NCBI GenBank assembly: GCA_964633825.1
Contig: CAZWHE010000004.1
Coordinates: 1 to 58,535, forward strand
Source of the DNA: CAZWHE01 sp964633825
GTDB lineage: Bacteria > Planctomycetota > B15-G4 > CAYZWU01
Length of the DNA: 58,535 nt
Direction: 5' to 3'
This document shows, piece by piece, positions 48,438-58,535 of the stretch. Within the stretch, counting starts at the first letter, position 1. The number at the start of each line of letters is the position of its first letter. Below the pieces are notes generated by a model. The model had not been told where the DNA came from, made no database searches, and worked only from the letters and a program-made list of their open reading frames with translations. The position numbers were made by a program, and so were the translations under genes.

Positions 48438-49403
48438 ATGGCGGACAAACCGAACGCAGAGACGAAGAAGAACGTGAAGGACTTGGTCCGGAGCGCTTTC
48501 GAAAGGGACGGTGAAGACGGTCTGAGAGAGCTGGAAGACATCTTCTCGTCCTGTCTGCGTGAAACGAGGGAGCGCCTGGCGGCGGGTTTTCAATCAGCCC
48601 GGATGGACGAGGGGCCTGTCGACCGGGAAAAGTACAGCGAGATCATCGGCGAATCTCCCGGGCTCATGCGTGTCTTTCGTCTCATCGACCGCGTGGCCGA
48701 TTCCGTTGTTCCAGTGCTGATTCAGGGGGAATCGGGAACGGGCAAGGAGCTCGTGGCGGCCGCCATCCACCACAACAGCCCCCGCCTGGACAAGCCCTAT
48801 GTGACCGAGAACTGTGCGGCCATTCCCGAGACGCTTCTCGAGTCGGAGCTTTTCGGATACAAGCGCGGTGCGTTTACGGGCGCCGACAGGAACAAGGTGG
48901 GGCTCTTCAAGGTTGCCGACAGCGGAACCCTCTTTCTCGACGAGATCGGGGACATGAGCCTCGGCATGCAGAAGAAGCTGCTCCGGGTGCTTCAAGACGG
49001 TGAGATCCGGCCCGTGGGGAGCAACGAAATATTTCACGTGGACGTGCGCCTTCTGTCGGCATCGAACAAGAACCTCAAGAAGATGGTGGAGCAGCGCCGG
49101 TTTCGAGAGGACCTTTTCTATCGTCTCAACACGATCACCATCACTCTCCCGCCGCTCCGGGACCGTCCCGAGGACATCCCTCTGCTCGTCGAGTTTTTTG
49201 TCGAGCGCGTGGCCGGAGAAATGGGCCGGGAACCGGTCCCGTTCTCCGGTGAAGCGATGGAGGCTCTCGAGAGATACAGGTGGCCGGGAAACATCCGCGA
49301 GCTCGAAAACGAGATCCGGCGCGGCCTGGCGCTTCTCGGGGACGCCGACACATTCGACCTGGAAAACCTGAGCGAAAATGTTCGCGCCGCTGTTGGGAAA
49401 TGA
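48438..49403 (+). CDS. sigma-54-interacting AAA+ protein lacking receiver and DNA-binding domains
   Basis: 321 residues from the ATG at 48438; a GTG at 48432 overlapping the helicase stop (GTGA) is possible. The N-terminal 65 residues are a short, helical, charged segment with no receiver. The AAA+ domain is complete: Walker A GESGTGKE, GAFTGA loop, Walker B TLFLDEIGDM, sensor/arginine-finger region FREDLFYRL, and RWPGNIRELENEIRR. The chain stops right after this domain, without a Fis-type HTH. Such proteins activate sigma-54 from solution or need a partner. Its neighbours are FHA proteins and rtcB; E. coli rtcBA is itself sigma-54-controlled (RtcR), so a functional link is plausible. Confidence 0.9.
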   Translation: MADKPNAETKKNVKDLVRSAFERDGEDGLRELEDIFSSCLRETRERLAAGFQSARMDEGPVDREKYSEIIGESPGLMRVFRLIDRVADSVVPVLIQGESGTGKELVAAAIHHNSPRLDKPYVTENCAAIPETLLESELFGYKRGAFTGADRNKVGLFKVADSGTLFLDEIGDMSLGMQKKLLRVLQDGEIRPVGSNEIFHVDVRLLSASNKNLKKMVEQRRFREDLFYRLNTITITLPPLRDRPEDIPLLVEFFVERVAGEMGREPVPFSGEAMEALERYRWPGNIRELENEIRRGLALLGDADTFDLENLSENVRAAVGK

Positions 49404-49430
49404 GAAGCCGTCCGGGCTGAGAGGATTACC

Positions 49431-52391
49431 GTGAAGTACCTTCGCGTTGTTGACGGGCTCGCCGGGGAGGAGTACGAGTATCCTCTCGAACGGGATGTCG
49501 TGACCGTGGGGAGTCAGCCGGACAACTCCATCGTTCTCGACGAAATCGAACCCTTTCATTTCGAAATCCAGAGGCTTGGGAAGGGCTTCAAGGCTCTCGA
49601 TCGCCACACCGATATGGGGACTCGGGTCAACGGCGAGTGGATGATTCAAAAGGTCCTTGGCCACGGCGATGAGATCGTGCTCGGTCCGCACAGGCTCGTG
49701 TTTTGCGATCCTGACACGACACAGAAGCCATCGCCGGTTCGGGAAAAGCCGACACGCCGGGAGATCCCTTCCCGCCCGCCGGCCCAAGCGGCCGGAGTCG
49801 CTCCGTCTCTTCGCCGAAAAAACAAAGGACCTTCGGTGAGCACTCTCTTCGCATTTTTACTCGTGGCTGCGGCCGTCGTTGTCTGCTGGATGTTGATCAG
49901 CGGTGTGGACGACGGGATGCCGCAACAGCAAGCCGCCGACCGCCGCCCCGATCCACGGTTCGACAAGGTGGAAGATCTCAAGGGAAAAGGTCTGTTCGAA
50001 CCGGCGCGTACAATGCTCGACGTGATCGCTTCGTCCGCTGCCCCGAGCAAAGAGATGCTCGACCGGGTTCAGAAAGAGATCGGGGAGTTGGATCGCCTGG
50101 AAAAGCTCGAAACAATCGCCCGTGCCGATCTCGCCGCGCTCGCCGATGAACTGGACAATATGGATCCTGCTGAAGCGGAAGCGGCGGTGAAACGGTTCCG
50201 GGAAGATTTCGGGGAGCTGGCTTATCTCTTCGGCGACCTGGAGGAAATCGCGCGGTCTTCCAGCGGTAGAGCAGCGGCCGGGAAGCAGAAACCCGGTTCC
50301 ATGACGGCAGAGGAAGCACGGGCGAGAGCGCGCGCTCTTCTCGCGGAAAAAGATTATTCCACGGCCCTGGCGGTCTGGAAGCGGTTCGATCCCCAGACGA
50401 GCATAGATCTGGACCTCAAGAAAACCGAGACAGCCCTCATCGAGACGAAGGCGAAGGCCGAAGCCAAGATCGTCGTGTCGAAAGTGATCGCAATGGCCGG
50501 TGAGGGGAAATACAAAAACGCGATGAACCTCCTGACTCCGGCGAAACTGGCGCGCTTCAGGGGAACGCCCCTTTACGAGAACCTGGTGGCCAGGGCCCTG
50601 GAGGTCGAGAAGGAGGCCGGTATCGCACCTCATCCTCTCAGGCCGGTTGACCTTTCCCGATCCGACGATGAAGCGGTCGCCAAGGGAAAAGGAGCACGAC
50701 CGTCTTCCTCGGGGAAAGGGGTTTCGCCAAACGATCCGCGGCCCGCCATTCCGGATGATGATTTCGTTGATCTGGACGCCGTGATCCAAACCCGGAATTA
50801 CGAGAGGGCGATCTCGGTGCTCCAGAGGCTTGTGAACGAAGCGCGAACGCCCGAAGAAAAAAAGAGGATTGCCGTGCGCGCCGAGTATGTCTATCGCCAG
50901 ACCTGGTTTTTCGAAAACCTCGAGGCCTGCCTCGATGGCGATCCGGACCGAGCCGAGCGTGTTTTCGTGAAGACCGCAGCGGGAGACAAGAAGGGGAAGT
51001 TTCACTCCATCGTAAATTCCGTTGTCAATCTGGCCTGGGATGACGATATCAACCAGGTTCTCCTCGAAGAGATCGAGCCGCGGAGCCTTTACCGCCTTGC
51101 CCGAGTCTACGCCCTCTCTATAGAAGATAAACTGAACATGGCCTGTTTCTGTCTGAACGCCGAGCTCAGGGCCGAGTTCGACGGTTTGGCGGCCGAGATC
51201 CGCGAAGAGGGAACGTTTCAGCGTTCACTGGACGCCATTCTGGCCATGGATGCGGGTGGAAAAGTGGACGTGGCCGCTCTCTTCAGCCCCCACCTTCTCG
51301 ATGGCCGATACGTTTCCCATGAAAAGTGGAGGGAGGCGGTTCTGGAGAGGGAGATCGAGAATTTCAAGAAGATGATCACATCGAAAAAAGCCGAGGTGCG
51401 CAACGAGGGATACAGGGGATTTCTCGATCTGGGACCGGTTTCTTTCGATGTCCTGGAAGAAACCCTTCGAAAGCGGCGCGCCGATCTTGTGCGGGAGCTC
51501 TCGGCCTGTCCCGAAATCGAGAAAATCGATAAGCTCGCCGAAGCCAAGCGCGAGCTGAACAGGCGCCGCGAACACGCGCTGGAGCTCATCTTCGACAGGG
51601 AGCGCTATTTCTATCCTTACAAGCACAGACAGGGGGATTATTGGAAGGTGCAGCAGGAAGTCGATCTCCGGGTCGAAGGAGTGCGCGAGATCTGGGGCGA
51701 CGAGTTCGATGACGATATTCCGGGTGCGAAAGTCAAGCTCTCGTCCGGATTCTGTGAGCTTCGCGACGATCTCAACCAGGTCGGCATCATTCTCGATGAC
51801 ATCTCGGACGGTGTGATTAATAGCCCCGGGGCCGAAGCCGCCGGCCACGCGGCCGAAATCGCCGGCCTCCTTCCGCCGGGTGGGCGAACGATCCATATCA
51901 GGAATATCGCCCTTGACAACGATGAACGGGAGATGATCGACACATCGGCCTACGTGATGGATTATAACGAGACCACCGAGACATCGGCCGACAAGAACGA
52001 AAACAAGCAGATCTGGATTACCAACCGCTACAGGATGATGTTGGGGAGGTATGCTCTGGCCGTTAACGAGCTCCTCCTCCAATCGGCGCGCAGCCACAGC
52101 GATTGGATGAGCCGGACAGGCAAATTCGGTCACTTCGAGGACACGGACGATCGCCGCACTCCCATGGACAGAATGCGGCAGGCCGGTTACGATAAGGGAG
52201 GAGGCGAGAACTGTTACATGGGGAGCGGCAGCCCCATGGCGGCGCACAGCGGGTGGATCCGCTCTTCGGGCCACCACCGGAACCTGCTCGCTCCGAGTCA
52301 CACCGAAATGGGCAGCGGCGCCTGCGGCGGCTACTGGACACAGAACTTCGGCGGCGGGGGCGAGTTCGATGAAAACTTGATCGAGGAATAA
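49431..52391 (+). CDS. FHA - transmembrane - CAP (SCP/YkwD-like) domain protein
   Basis: 986 residues. N-terminal FHA domain (residues 1-100) with VGSQPDNSIVL and DMGTRVNG. The usual Gly-Arg is Gly-Ser and the Ser-Arg-X-His is EPFH, so phosphothreonine binding may be lost. One membrane helix follows (residues about 140-160, FAFLLVAAAVVVCWML), then a long Ala/Lys/Glu-rich helical region. The C-terminal 110 residues are a CAP/SCP domain: HSDWM, FGHFEDTDDRR, GGGENC, HSGWIRSSGHHRNLL and YWTQNFG. FHA would face the cytoplasm and CAP the periplasm. First of two FHA genes after the AAA+ gene. Confidence 0.87.
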   Translation: MKYLRVVDGLAGEEYEYPLERDVVTVGSQPDNSIVLDEIEPFHFEIQRLGKGFKALDRHTDMGTRVNGEWMIQKVLGHGDEIVLGPHRLVFCDPDTTQKPSPVREKPTRREIPSRPPAQAAGVAPSLRRKNKGPSVSTLFAFLLVAAAVVVCWMLISGVDDGMPQQQAADRRPDPRFDKVEDLKGKGLFEPARTMLDVIASSAAPSKEMLDRVQKEIGELDRLEKLETIARADLAALADELDNMDPAEAEAAVKRFREDFGELAYLFGDLEEIARSSSGRAAAGKQKPGSMTAEEARARARALLAEKDYSTALAVWKRFDPQTSIDLDLKKTETALIETKAKAEAKIVVSKVIAMAGEGKYKNAMNLLTPAKLARFRGTPLYENLVARALEVEKEAGIAPHPLRPVDLSRSDDEAVAKGKGARPSSSGKGVSPNDPRPAIPDDDFVDLDAVIQTRNYERAISVLQRLVNEARTPEEKKRIAVRAEYVYRQTWFFENLEACLDGDPDRAERVFVKTAAGDKKGKFHSIVNSVVNLAWDDDINQVLLEEIEPRSLYRLARVYALSIEDKLNMACFCLNAELRAEFDGLAAEIREEGTFQRSLDAILAMDAGGKVDVAALFSPHLLDGRYVSHEKWREAVLEREIENFKKMITSKKAEVRNEGYRGFLDLGPVSFDVLEETLRKRRADLVRELSACPEIEKIDKLAEAKRELNRRREHALELIFDRERYFYPYKHRQGDYWKVQQEVDLRVEGVREIWGDEFDDDIPGAKVKLSSGFCELRDDLNQVGIILDDISDGVINSPGAEAAGHAAEIAGLLPPGGRTIHIRNIALDNDEREMIDTSAYVMDYNETTETSADKNENKQIWITNRYRMMLGRYALAVNELLLQSARSHSDWMSRTGKFGHFEDTDDRRTPMDRMRQAGYDKGGGENCYMGSGSPMAAHSGWIRSSGHHRNLLAPSHTEMGSGACGGYWTQNFGGGGEFDENLIEE

Positions 52392-52411
52392 CAAGGACGA
52401 AAAGAGGCAGC

Positions 52412-53836
52412 ATGGCATACCTGGTAATCGCCGAACAGGGGAAGCTCAAAAAATATGAAATCACGGAGGAATTCATTTTCATCGGGCGCACACCCGAGAA
52501 CCAGATCCGGATTTCCGATCCCAAGGCATCGAGGCAGCACTGCCAGATTCTCAGAACGGAGAGCGGCTACCGGTTGATCGATCTGGACTCGCAGTACGGC
52601 ACGGTTGTGCGTGGGAAGAAAATCAAACAGAAAGACCTCGTTGAGAAGGACATCATCCAGATCGGCGCCGTGAAGATCCAGATCAAGGAGATCGTCCGTC
52701 CCGCCGCTGCAGACGAAGACTTTGTAGAGGACAGCCCGCCTGCAACGCCGGTCAGGAAGAAACCCATTTCAGGGAGGCCCCGAAGAAGAACGCCCTCGCC
52801 GGCGAGGAAAAAAACGGGCTCGAGAAAAGCTCCTCTCAAGCCGTCGGCTTCGGCCGCGAGGCCGTCGGCTTCGGCCGCGAGGCCGTCGGCTCCGGCGCGC
52901 GCCGTATCTGCCCGCAGGGATGTCATGGTGCGCAAGAACGTGCGCAAGGCAGCCAGGATTCCGGGGTGGGCCATGGCCCTCATCATCTTCTGGGCCGCGG
53001 TCATAATCGGTTATTTCGGCCTCAAAGCGATCCAGGCATCCACTTCGAAGTGGGGGGAGTGGTACAGCCGGGCCGATGATCTCAGACGGGATCGCCGGTT
53101 CGAGGAGGCGGTCAAGGTGCTCCAAGAGATCCCGGCCGACGATCCCACGTGGGGGGAGCGCTCCAGGAAAACGATAAAAGAAATCATCAAGGAGAACGAG
53201 GCCGGACAAGCCCAGTACGATACGCTGAACGCCCAGCGGAACTACGACATGAACATCGTCTATTTCATACAGAAATATATCGATGCACCGGCCGACAAGC
53301 CTTCTCTTGCGCGAAAGATCAAACGGGACCATGTGGACGACAGGCCGAGCTATGTGCGCGTTCTTCTCAAAAACAGGATCATTCCCTACATGGAGAGGTT
53401 CAAAAACGCCCCGCAGCTGGGGGATGTGAAGAAGCTTTACAATAAATATTCGAAGGAGGTCAATATCGATGCGCCTCCCACATTCCGAGACGTGGAAGTG
53501 GAAGCCGATTGTCTTCAGAACCTGTCCGCCTTCGGGAAAGCCTACCAGGTCATGAGCCAATGGTGCGCCCGCCATCCGGGTCAGTACGTGGACCGGGCCG
53601 AGTGGACGTACAAGACGATCTGGGACCGGCTCCAAGAGGAGTGGAAGGTCAAGCAGAGAGAGATCGCCGAGAACGAAGCCGACGGCAAGCCTCAGTACGC
53701 CATAAAAAAAATCAACCGCATGCTCCGGCTGACCGAGGGGTACGATTCTCCTGTGGGAAGAAAGTTCCGGGCCGAGCTGGAGCAGCGTCTCGCCGAGAAC
53801 GAAATAAAAGCCGAGGCCATAAGACGCGGGGAGTGA
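52412..53836 (+). CDS. FHA domain protein with single transmembrane helix
   Basis: 474 residues. The N-terminal FHA domain is canonical at IGRTPENQIRISD and SRQHCQI, with QYGTVV in place of NGTXV. A basic, Pro/Ser/Ala-rich linker encoded partly by a 21-bp tandem repeat leads to a membrane helix (MALIIFWAAVIIGYFGLKA, near 188-206). A 270-residue helical, Lys/Glu-rich periplasmic part contains two TPR-like stretches (YSRADDLRRDRRFEEAVKVL; KKINRMLRLTEGY). Its mate upstream has the same FHA-TM layout. It lies 20 bp after that gene, clearly the same operon, and 63 bp before rtcB. Confidence 0.88.
   Translation: MAYLVIAEQGKLKKYEITEEFIFIGRTPENQIRISDPKASRQHCQILRTESGYRLIDLDSQYGTVVRGKKIKQKDLVEKDIIQIGAVKIQIKEIVRPAAADEDFVEDSPPATPVRKKPISGRPRRRTPSPARKKTGSRKAPLKPSASAARPSASAARPSAPARAVSARRDVMVRKNVRKAARIPGWAMALIIFWAAVIIGYFGLKAIQASTSKWGEWYSRADDLRRDRRFEEAVKVLQEIPADDPTWGERSRKTIKEIIKENEAGQAQYDTLNAQRNYDMNIVYFIQKYIDAPADKPSLARKIKRDHVDDRPSYVRVLLKNRIIPYMERFKNAPQLGDVKKLYNKYSKEVNIDAPPTFRDVEVEADCLQNLSAFGKAYQVMSQWCARHPGQYVDRAEWTYKTIWDRLQEEWKVKQREIAENEADGKPQYAIKKINRMLRLTEGYDSPVGRKFRAELEQRLAENEIKAEAIRRGE
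52841..52895 (+). repeat. 21-bp in-frame tandem repeat
   Basis: A 21-bp unit beginning CCGTCGGCTTCGGCC is present twice exactly (52841-52861, 52862-52882) plus a partial third. It encodes the PSASAAR repeats in the linker of the second FHA protein. Being in frame, copy-number change would only alter linker length. Confidence 0.8.
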
Positions 53837-53867
53837 ACCCCGTTCAGCCGAGATAATCCTTGAGAAA

Positions 53868-53891
53868 GGGAGGAGGGGTTCCCCGCCCCTC
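53868..53891 (+). other. hairpin in the rtcB leader
   Basis: GAGGGG-TTCCCCG-CCCCTC (53873-53891) overlaps the GGGAGGAGGGG ribosome-binding stretch that starts at 53868. The ATG is about 22 bp downstream, so folding may hide or reposition the ribosome site. Confidence 0.4.
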
Positions 53892-53899
53892 GCTCTGTC

Positions 53900-55362
<1,463 letters not shown>

Positions 55363-55363
<1 letters not shown>

Positions 55364-55414
55364 GGCGGACACGATAAGCAATCACCCATGGGTGATTGCG
55401 TATCGTGTACGCCC
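55363..55414. repeat. imperfect 52-bp palindrome after rtcB
   Basis: 26-bp arms around CCCATGGG with two mismatches, beginning at the last base of the rtcB stop. The arm GGACACGATAAGCAATCACC matches 16 of 20 positions of the arm of the 45711 palindrome. No T-run, so it may not terminate by itself. Confidence 0.75.
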
Positions 55415-55431
55415 GCTTACGGTATTGGCAT

Positions 55432-55911
55432 TTAGAGGCCGGTGGAGAGAGTGACACGGTAGGGATTTCCGGGGTCGCGCGTGGCGGCCTGGATGTAGAA
55501 GGACCTGCCGGACAGGGAAGGGTTCGGGGGGAGCGTGAGCCCTGTCCATGACCAGTATCCGATCGGCGGTGAGCCGGCAAGGCCGGTGACGTATATCACC
55601 CGGGTGACGTCGAGCGAGGGATAAATTGTTCCGCCGAAATAAGCGATATCCTTTCGCTCATATCCGAAGAGAAGAACACCGGGCTGATCTCCCAAACAGT
55701 TCATGAGGTAAAGATTAACCGTAGCACCCGGTGCGGGATCGCCGTATCCGGAGAGCTCCGGAAGAAACGGAGTTTGTCCGGGCGAAAGGCTTCCTTCGGT
55801 GCCTTTGCCGAATGGAATGAATTCGGGCAGAGCGATCGGGACAGCGGCGAGGGCGAGCAGGAGAACGAAGAGCGCGATGGGAACAAGTGGGCTTGTTTTA
55901 TGGGCGGGCAT
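55432..55911 (-). CDS. small exported or anchored protein of unknown function
   Basis: 159 residues from the ATG at 55911 (GGAGATCGG upstream). A signal anchor (LVPIALFVLLLALAAVPIAL) is followed by a Gly/Pro/Tyr-rich beta domain. The order of strands (PAPGATVNLYLMNCLG; SPPIGYWSWTGLTLPPNPSL; FYIQAATRDPGNPYRVTLS) resembles short extracellular beta-sandwich proteins of metagenomic genomes. No named family. It follows the glycosyltransferase gene on the same strand by 25 bp. Confidence 0.7.
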   Translation of the reverse strand: MPAHKTSPLVPIALFVLLLALAAVPIALPEFIPFGKGTEGSLSPGQTPFLPELSGYGDPAPGATVNLYLMNCLGDQPGVLLFGYERKDIAYFGGTIYPSLDVTRVIYVTGLAGSPPIGYWSWTGLTLPPNPSLSGRSFYIQAATRDPGNPYRVTLSTGL

Positions 55912-55936
55912 CCGATCCGATCTCCGATCAATGGAA

Positions 55937-57013
55937 TCAGGAGCCGTTGATTTCAGCGGCTTCTCCCTCTTCATCGCTGTACGCGTTGAGCGTGCTTTCG
56001 AGCATGCGGGGAAGAGGATAGTGCTCCTGAACGAAATCAAATCCGCTCTTTCCAATCCGGTCCGCAAACTCTTTATCGTCCAGACAGGCCGCGATCTTGT
56101 CTGCAAAGACGGAAACATCCTTCTTGGGAACGATGAGACCCGTTTCGTTGTCGATGACGAGCGAAAAGATCCCGCCCACCGCCGAGACCACGACAGGAAT
56201 GCCCCATGCCATCGCCTGAAGAATAAAAGAGTTGGAACCTTCTGATAAAACCGGAGATACAAATATATCAATGGGCGACACGAGGCTGAGGCAGCTCGGC
56301 ATGGCCGATGTCATGGTCACCCGTTTTTGTAAAGAGAGCTTTCTGATCAGATGGCGGAATTTTTTTTCGTACGGACCTGATCCGAGGATGAGAAACTGGG
56401 CTTTGACCCCCCTAGACACCAGCTCTCTGGCCGTGTGAATGAAGTATTTGACGCCGTGATCCTTGTCGAGGTGGCAGACCGTTCCGACGACAGGGGTCTC
56501 GGTGCCGTCCCTGCGCGGCGGGGGGTGCGCGTTGGTTGCGATGCCGTTTTTGATGGAAGTGACTTTTTCCCGGGGCAGCCGCCCCGCGTTGACGGCGGAC
56601 TGCCGAATCGGAGAGTCGACGGCAATGGCTTTTCTGAAAACGCGCTGATAGATATGCATCGTTGATGTGATCGGTTTCTGGATGGTAATCACATAAGGGA
56701 CGGCCAGCTTGTCTGCAATGTTGCCCCCCAGCTCCGACAGACAGTGGTGGGTTACGTGAATCAGGTCGGGCCCGAACTCCTTGGCCCGGCCCCGAATCCT
56801 CTTCATGTAAAGATAATCTCTCGGGAAGAAGCCGGAGACATCGGCCTGGATGAAAGGAACCCTTTCCTTCCGGAGCTCATGGGTAAAAATACCGCCCGAA
56901 GACATGACCCCTATCTTGTAACCTCTCAGCCGCATTTCCCTTGCCAAAGTCAATGTATAGAGGGTGGTTCCCCTGAGGTCGAGCCGGGGTGCTGTTAAAA
57001 GGATTCTTTCCAT
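55937..57013 (-). CDS. GT4-family glycosyltransferase
   Basis: 358 residues. The two Rossmann halves are visible: an N-terminal LRGTTLYTLTLAREMRLRGY with the family's glycine loop region, then GTVCHLDKDHGVKYFI in the second half, FLILGSGPYEKKF, and the donor-binding stretch SPVLSEGSNSFILQAMAWGIPVV (E-x7-E) with GLIVPKKD. A retaining glycosyltransferase acting on sugar-nucleotide donors, probably in surface polysaccharide or glycolipid synthesis. The acceptor is unknown. It has no strong Shine-Dalgarno site. It lies 22 bp after the acidic lipoprotein gene. Confidence 0.9.
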   Translation of the reverse strand: MERILLTAPRLDLRGTTLYTLTLAREMRLRGYKIGVMSSGGIFTHELRKERVPFIQADVSGFFPRDYLYMKRIRGRAKEFGPDLIHVTHHCLSELGGNIADKLAVPYVITIQKPITSTMHIYQRVFRKAIAVDSPIRQSAVNAGRLPREKVTSIKNGIATNAHPPPRRDGTETPVVGTVCHLDKDHGVKYFIHTARELVSRGVKAQFLILGSGPYEKKFRHLIRKLSLQKRVTMTSAMPSCLSLVSPIDIFVSPVLSEGSNSFILQAMAWGIPVVVSAVGGIFSLVIDNETGLIVPKKDVSVFADKIAACLDDKEFADRIGKSGFDFVQEHYPLPRMLESTLNAYSDEEGEAAEINGS

Positions 57014-57035
57014 GGGAATGGAGAGGAGCGGTATT

Positions 57036-58193
57036 TTACTTCTTTAAGATCCACCGCTCGCCGACTCTTTCATAGCCGAGCATTTTTCGTGCTGTCGAGT
57101 GGTTCGGATCCATGGTGAGAACTTTTCTGTAGTATCTCTTTCCAAGCAGTTCGTGGTTGTTGTACATGCACCATCCTGCGAGCTGCGAAACCTGTTCCGG
57201 ATTCCGAAAGTCCGTCTGTTCCACCAGTGATTCGTAGGTCTCACCCGATTCGGCGGGGGGAGCGGGCCCCGATTCCTGTTCTACCGGTTCGGGAGCAGGG
57301 GGCTCTTCTATGATTTCCGCCGGATCTGATTCATCATAGGTATCATCTTGGATTACGACTGCGGGCTCGGTTGGCTCCTCAATGATGTCTTCCATTTCTT
57401 CCGTTTCTTCCTCGGGAAGGAGCTCCTCGGGAGGAACGGGCTCTGTCTCGAGATGTTCTTCAGGGACAGCGGCGATGGGCTCTTCCACGATTTCTTCGGG
57501 GACGGGAGCTTCGGGCTCGGTGCTGTCCTCGGTTTCAGGCGGGATTTCGGCAAGTGTTTCTTCGAGAGGTGCGCCAGTCCCGTCGGTAGGGAGGAGAGGA
57601 GCCCAGTCATCGTTGGAGATCGCGTCGACCCCGAGAATGCCGGCTGCGAAATCGAATGTTTCCTTGAGAGAGAAGCCGACGTCGATTCCGATGCTGAGAA
57701 AGTGGACCTCGGCCGAGACGTCGAGGAAGTGCTTTTCATCATCAAAGAACCGGGTCGTCATACCCCAGTCCTTGAGAGTCCAGAATCCGTAATTCTTGCT
57801 TGTCGCCAAGTTGTTTTGGAATGGGTGGTATGTGCTGTCGAATAGGTAACCGTTTCCGGTCCGCGGGGTTTTTTGATATTGAATGAAACTGTCGAGCAGG
57901 AGGTCGATTTCGCTCCTTTTTTCGGTCCAATGCCCCAGAAGCCGCCCGTCCATGCCGTACTTTTCACTCCTGTAATGGCCGACGCCGACCGCCAAAGGCT
58001 CTATGGCGCCGACGATGTAACTGTTGATGCCGGGATTGAATCCCACGTTGAGCTCCACGATGTCCAGGAGATCGTAAAACCGTGCCGGTATATATCCGAG
58101 GTGAGAGCGGCCTGATTCGGGATCGAGAGAACTGCAACCTGCAGCGGCCAGGGCAAAGGCGATCAATGTTGCGAAAAGGATTTTTATTTTCAT
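57036..58193 (-). CDS. lipoprotein with Pro/Glu-rich linker and C-terminal TPR-like tail
   Basis: 385 residues; GGAAGG before the ATG. Lipoprotein signal with lipobox AAAGC near residue 20. The first 190 residues form a globular domain with short beta runs (YIPARFYDLLDIVELNVGFNPG; VHFLSIGIDVGFSL). A 120-residue very acidic Glu/Pro linker follows, then a short helical tail (EQVSQLAGWCMYNNHELLGKRYYRKVLTMDPNHS) resembling one TPR. The linker is long enough to span from a membrane surface outwards. Function not recognised. First of three genes on the minus strand with the GT4 gene. Confidence 0.72.
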   Translation of the reverse strand: MKIKILFATLIAFALAAAGCSSLDPESGRSHLGYIPARFYDLLDIVELNVGFNPGINSYIVGAIEPLAVGVGHYRSEKYGMDGRLLGHWTEKRSEIDLLLDSFIQYQKTPRTGNGYLFDSTYHPFQNNLATSKNYGFWTLKDWGMTTRFFDDEKHFLDVSAEVHFLSIGIDVGFSLKETFDFAAGILGVDAISNDDWAPLLPTDGTGAPLEETLAEIPPETEDSTEPEAPVPEEIVEEPIAAVPEEHLETEPVPPEELLPEEETEEMEDIIEEPTEPAVVIQDDTYDESDPAEIIEEPPAPEPVEQESGPAPPAESGETYESLVEQTDFRNPEQVSQLAGWCMYNNHELLGKRYYRKVLTMDPNHSTARKMLGYERVGERWILKK

Positions 58194-58332
58194 TATTGAC
58201 CTTCCGTGTTTTTCCTAGAGCCGGAAAATTTTGACGAAAAACATCTGCCAAGTTTTCGTCTTTTTTGACCGTTTAATACAGGAAAAAATTCCTCTACTCC
58301 AGTGCAATGGCATTTTTTCTATACATTCCGGA

Positions 58333-58535
58333 TTAGCCGCGCCGTCTCTCTTCGGTTGACCGATGGACAACGACTGTTTTCACCCGATCTTTGACTTCGA
58401 GAGAATCCACAACGTTCATTCCGGATATGACTCTTCCGAAGAGGGTGTACTCCCCGTCCATTCGCGGCGCCGGGCGATGGGTAATGAACATCGTGAAGCG
58501 CGGCCTGTCCTGACAGGGCCGCAGCATACCGACGT
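58333..58535 (-). CDS. cyclophilin-type peptidyl-prolyl isomerase (partial, N-terminus outside window)
   Basis: The 67 visible C-terminal residues contain FTMFITHRPAPRMDGEYTLFGRVISGMNVVDSL, as the typical cyclophilin end: the FFI-like strand, the D/N-G-x-Y-T-x-F-G-R-V motif and the helix. The active-site Arg lies upstream of the window. It isomerises X-Pro bonds during folding, usually in the periplasm or cytoplasm of bacteria. The 139-bp gap to the next gene downstream holds no feature that I can support. Confidence 0.9.
   Translation of the reverse strand, partial: VGMLRPCQDRPRFTMFITHRPAPRMDGEYTLFGRVISGMNVVDSLEVKDRVKTVVVHRSTEERRRG

Overview
The window looks like a chromosomal segment of a Gram-negative, respiring bacterium. 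The evidence is an RND tripartite pump, many lipoprotein signal peptides, a beta-barrel outer-membrane protein and a Tat-exported iron-sulfur protein. Most genes are GC-rich with Shine-Dalgarno sites. Two patches read as visibly more AT-rich: the AAA ATPase/DUF4276 pair (about 12.2-14.8 kb) and the start of the ECF sigma locus (about 42.7-43.8 kb). The mixture of multiheme cytochromes, sigma-54 enhancer-binding proteins, FHA proteins and long palindromes suggests an uncultured deep lineage (Desulfobacterota- or Acidobacteriota-like). I cannot name the phylum from sequence alone.

Layout. 0-6.8 kb, minus strand: a partial sigma-54 response regulator preceded by an RND efflux operon (adaptor, pump, outer-membrane factor). 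7-11.7 kb: an alkaline-phosphatase/sulfatase-fold lipoprotein, a membrane protein with a possible C25-like domain, and an acyl-CoA-ligase-type enzyme. 11.8-14.3 kb: a Cys-rich lipoprotein and a two-gene AAA ATPase plus DUF4276 module that resembles OLD/PARIS-type defence pairs. 14.7-33.7 kb: the centrepiece, an electron-transfer island of six multiheme cytochromes. They carry 69 heme-binding motifs: 67 CXXCH, one CX3CH and one CX4CH. With them are an NrfC-like iron-sulfur protein, an NrfD-like quinone-interacting membrane subunit and a beta-barrel protein. In the middle sits a PhnD-like binding protein, a RegB-like sensor kinase and a sigma-54 response regulator. Good sigma-54 (-24/-12) promoter matches lie in front of all three cytochrome transcription units. 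One of them is embedded in a divergent sigma-70 promoter of the regulatory operon.

33.7-39.9 kb, minus: a large secreted beta-propeller-like protein, a GH26-like glycosidase, a TatD-like hydrolase and queG, whose stop codon lies in a 12-bp minisatellite. 40-45.8 kb, plus: a lipoprotein, a metallo-beta-lactamase-fold nuclease, an ECF sigma factor, a zinc-finger/TPR anti-sigma factor and a secreted protein. The last ends inside a perfect 100-bp palindrome shared with the convergent acpS gene. 46.2-55.4 kb, plus: a PcrA/UvrD helicase, a sigma-54 AAA+ activator with neither receiver nor DNA-binding domain, an FHA-TM-CAP protein, an FHA-TM protein and rtcB, followed by a second, related palindrome. 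55.4-58.5 kb, minus: a small exported protein, a GT4 glycosyltransferase, an acidic lipoprotein and the C-terminus of a cyclophilin.

Reading of the system (inference). The sensor trio detects a periplasmic ligand or the redox state and switches on, through sigma-54, a quinol-to-periplasm module (cytochrome/FeS/NrfD) and a cytochrome-b-anchored 21-heme wire. It also switches on an outer-membrane porin-cytochrome set able to carry electrons out of, or into, the cell.
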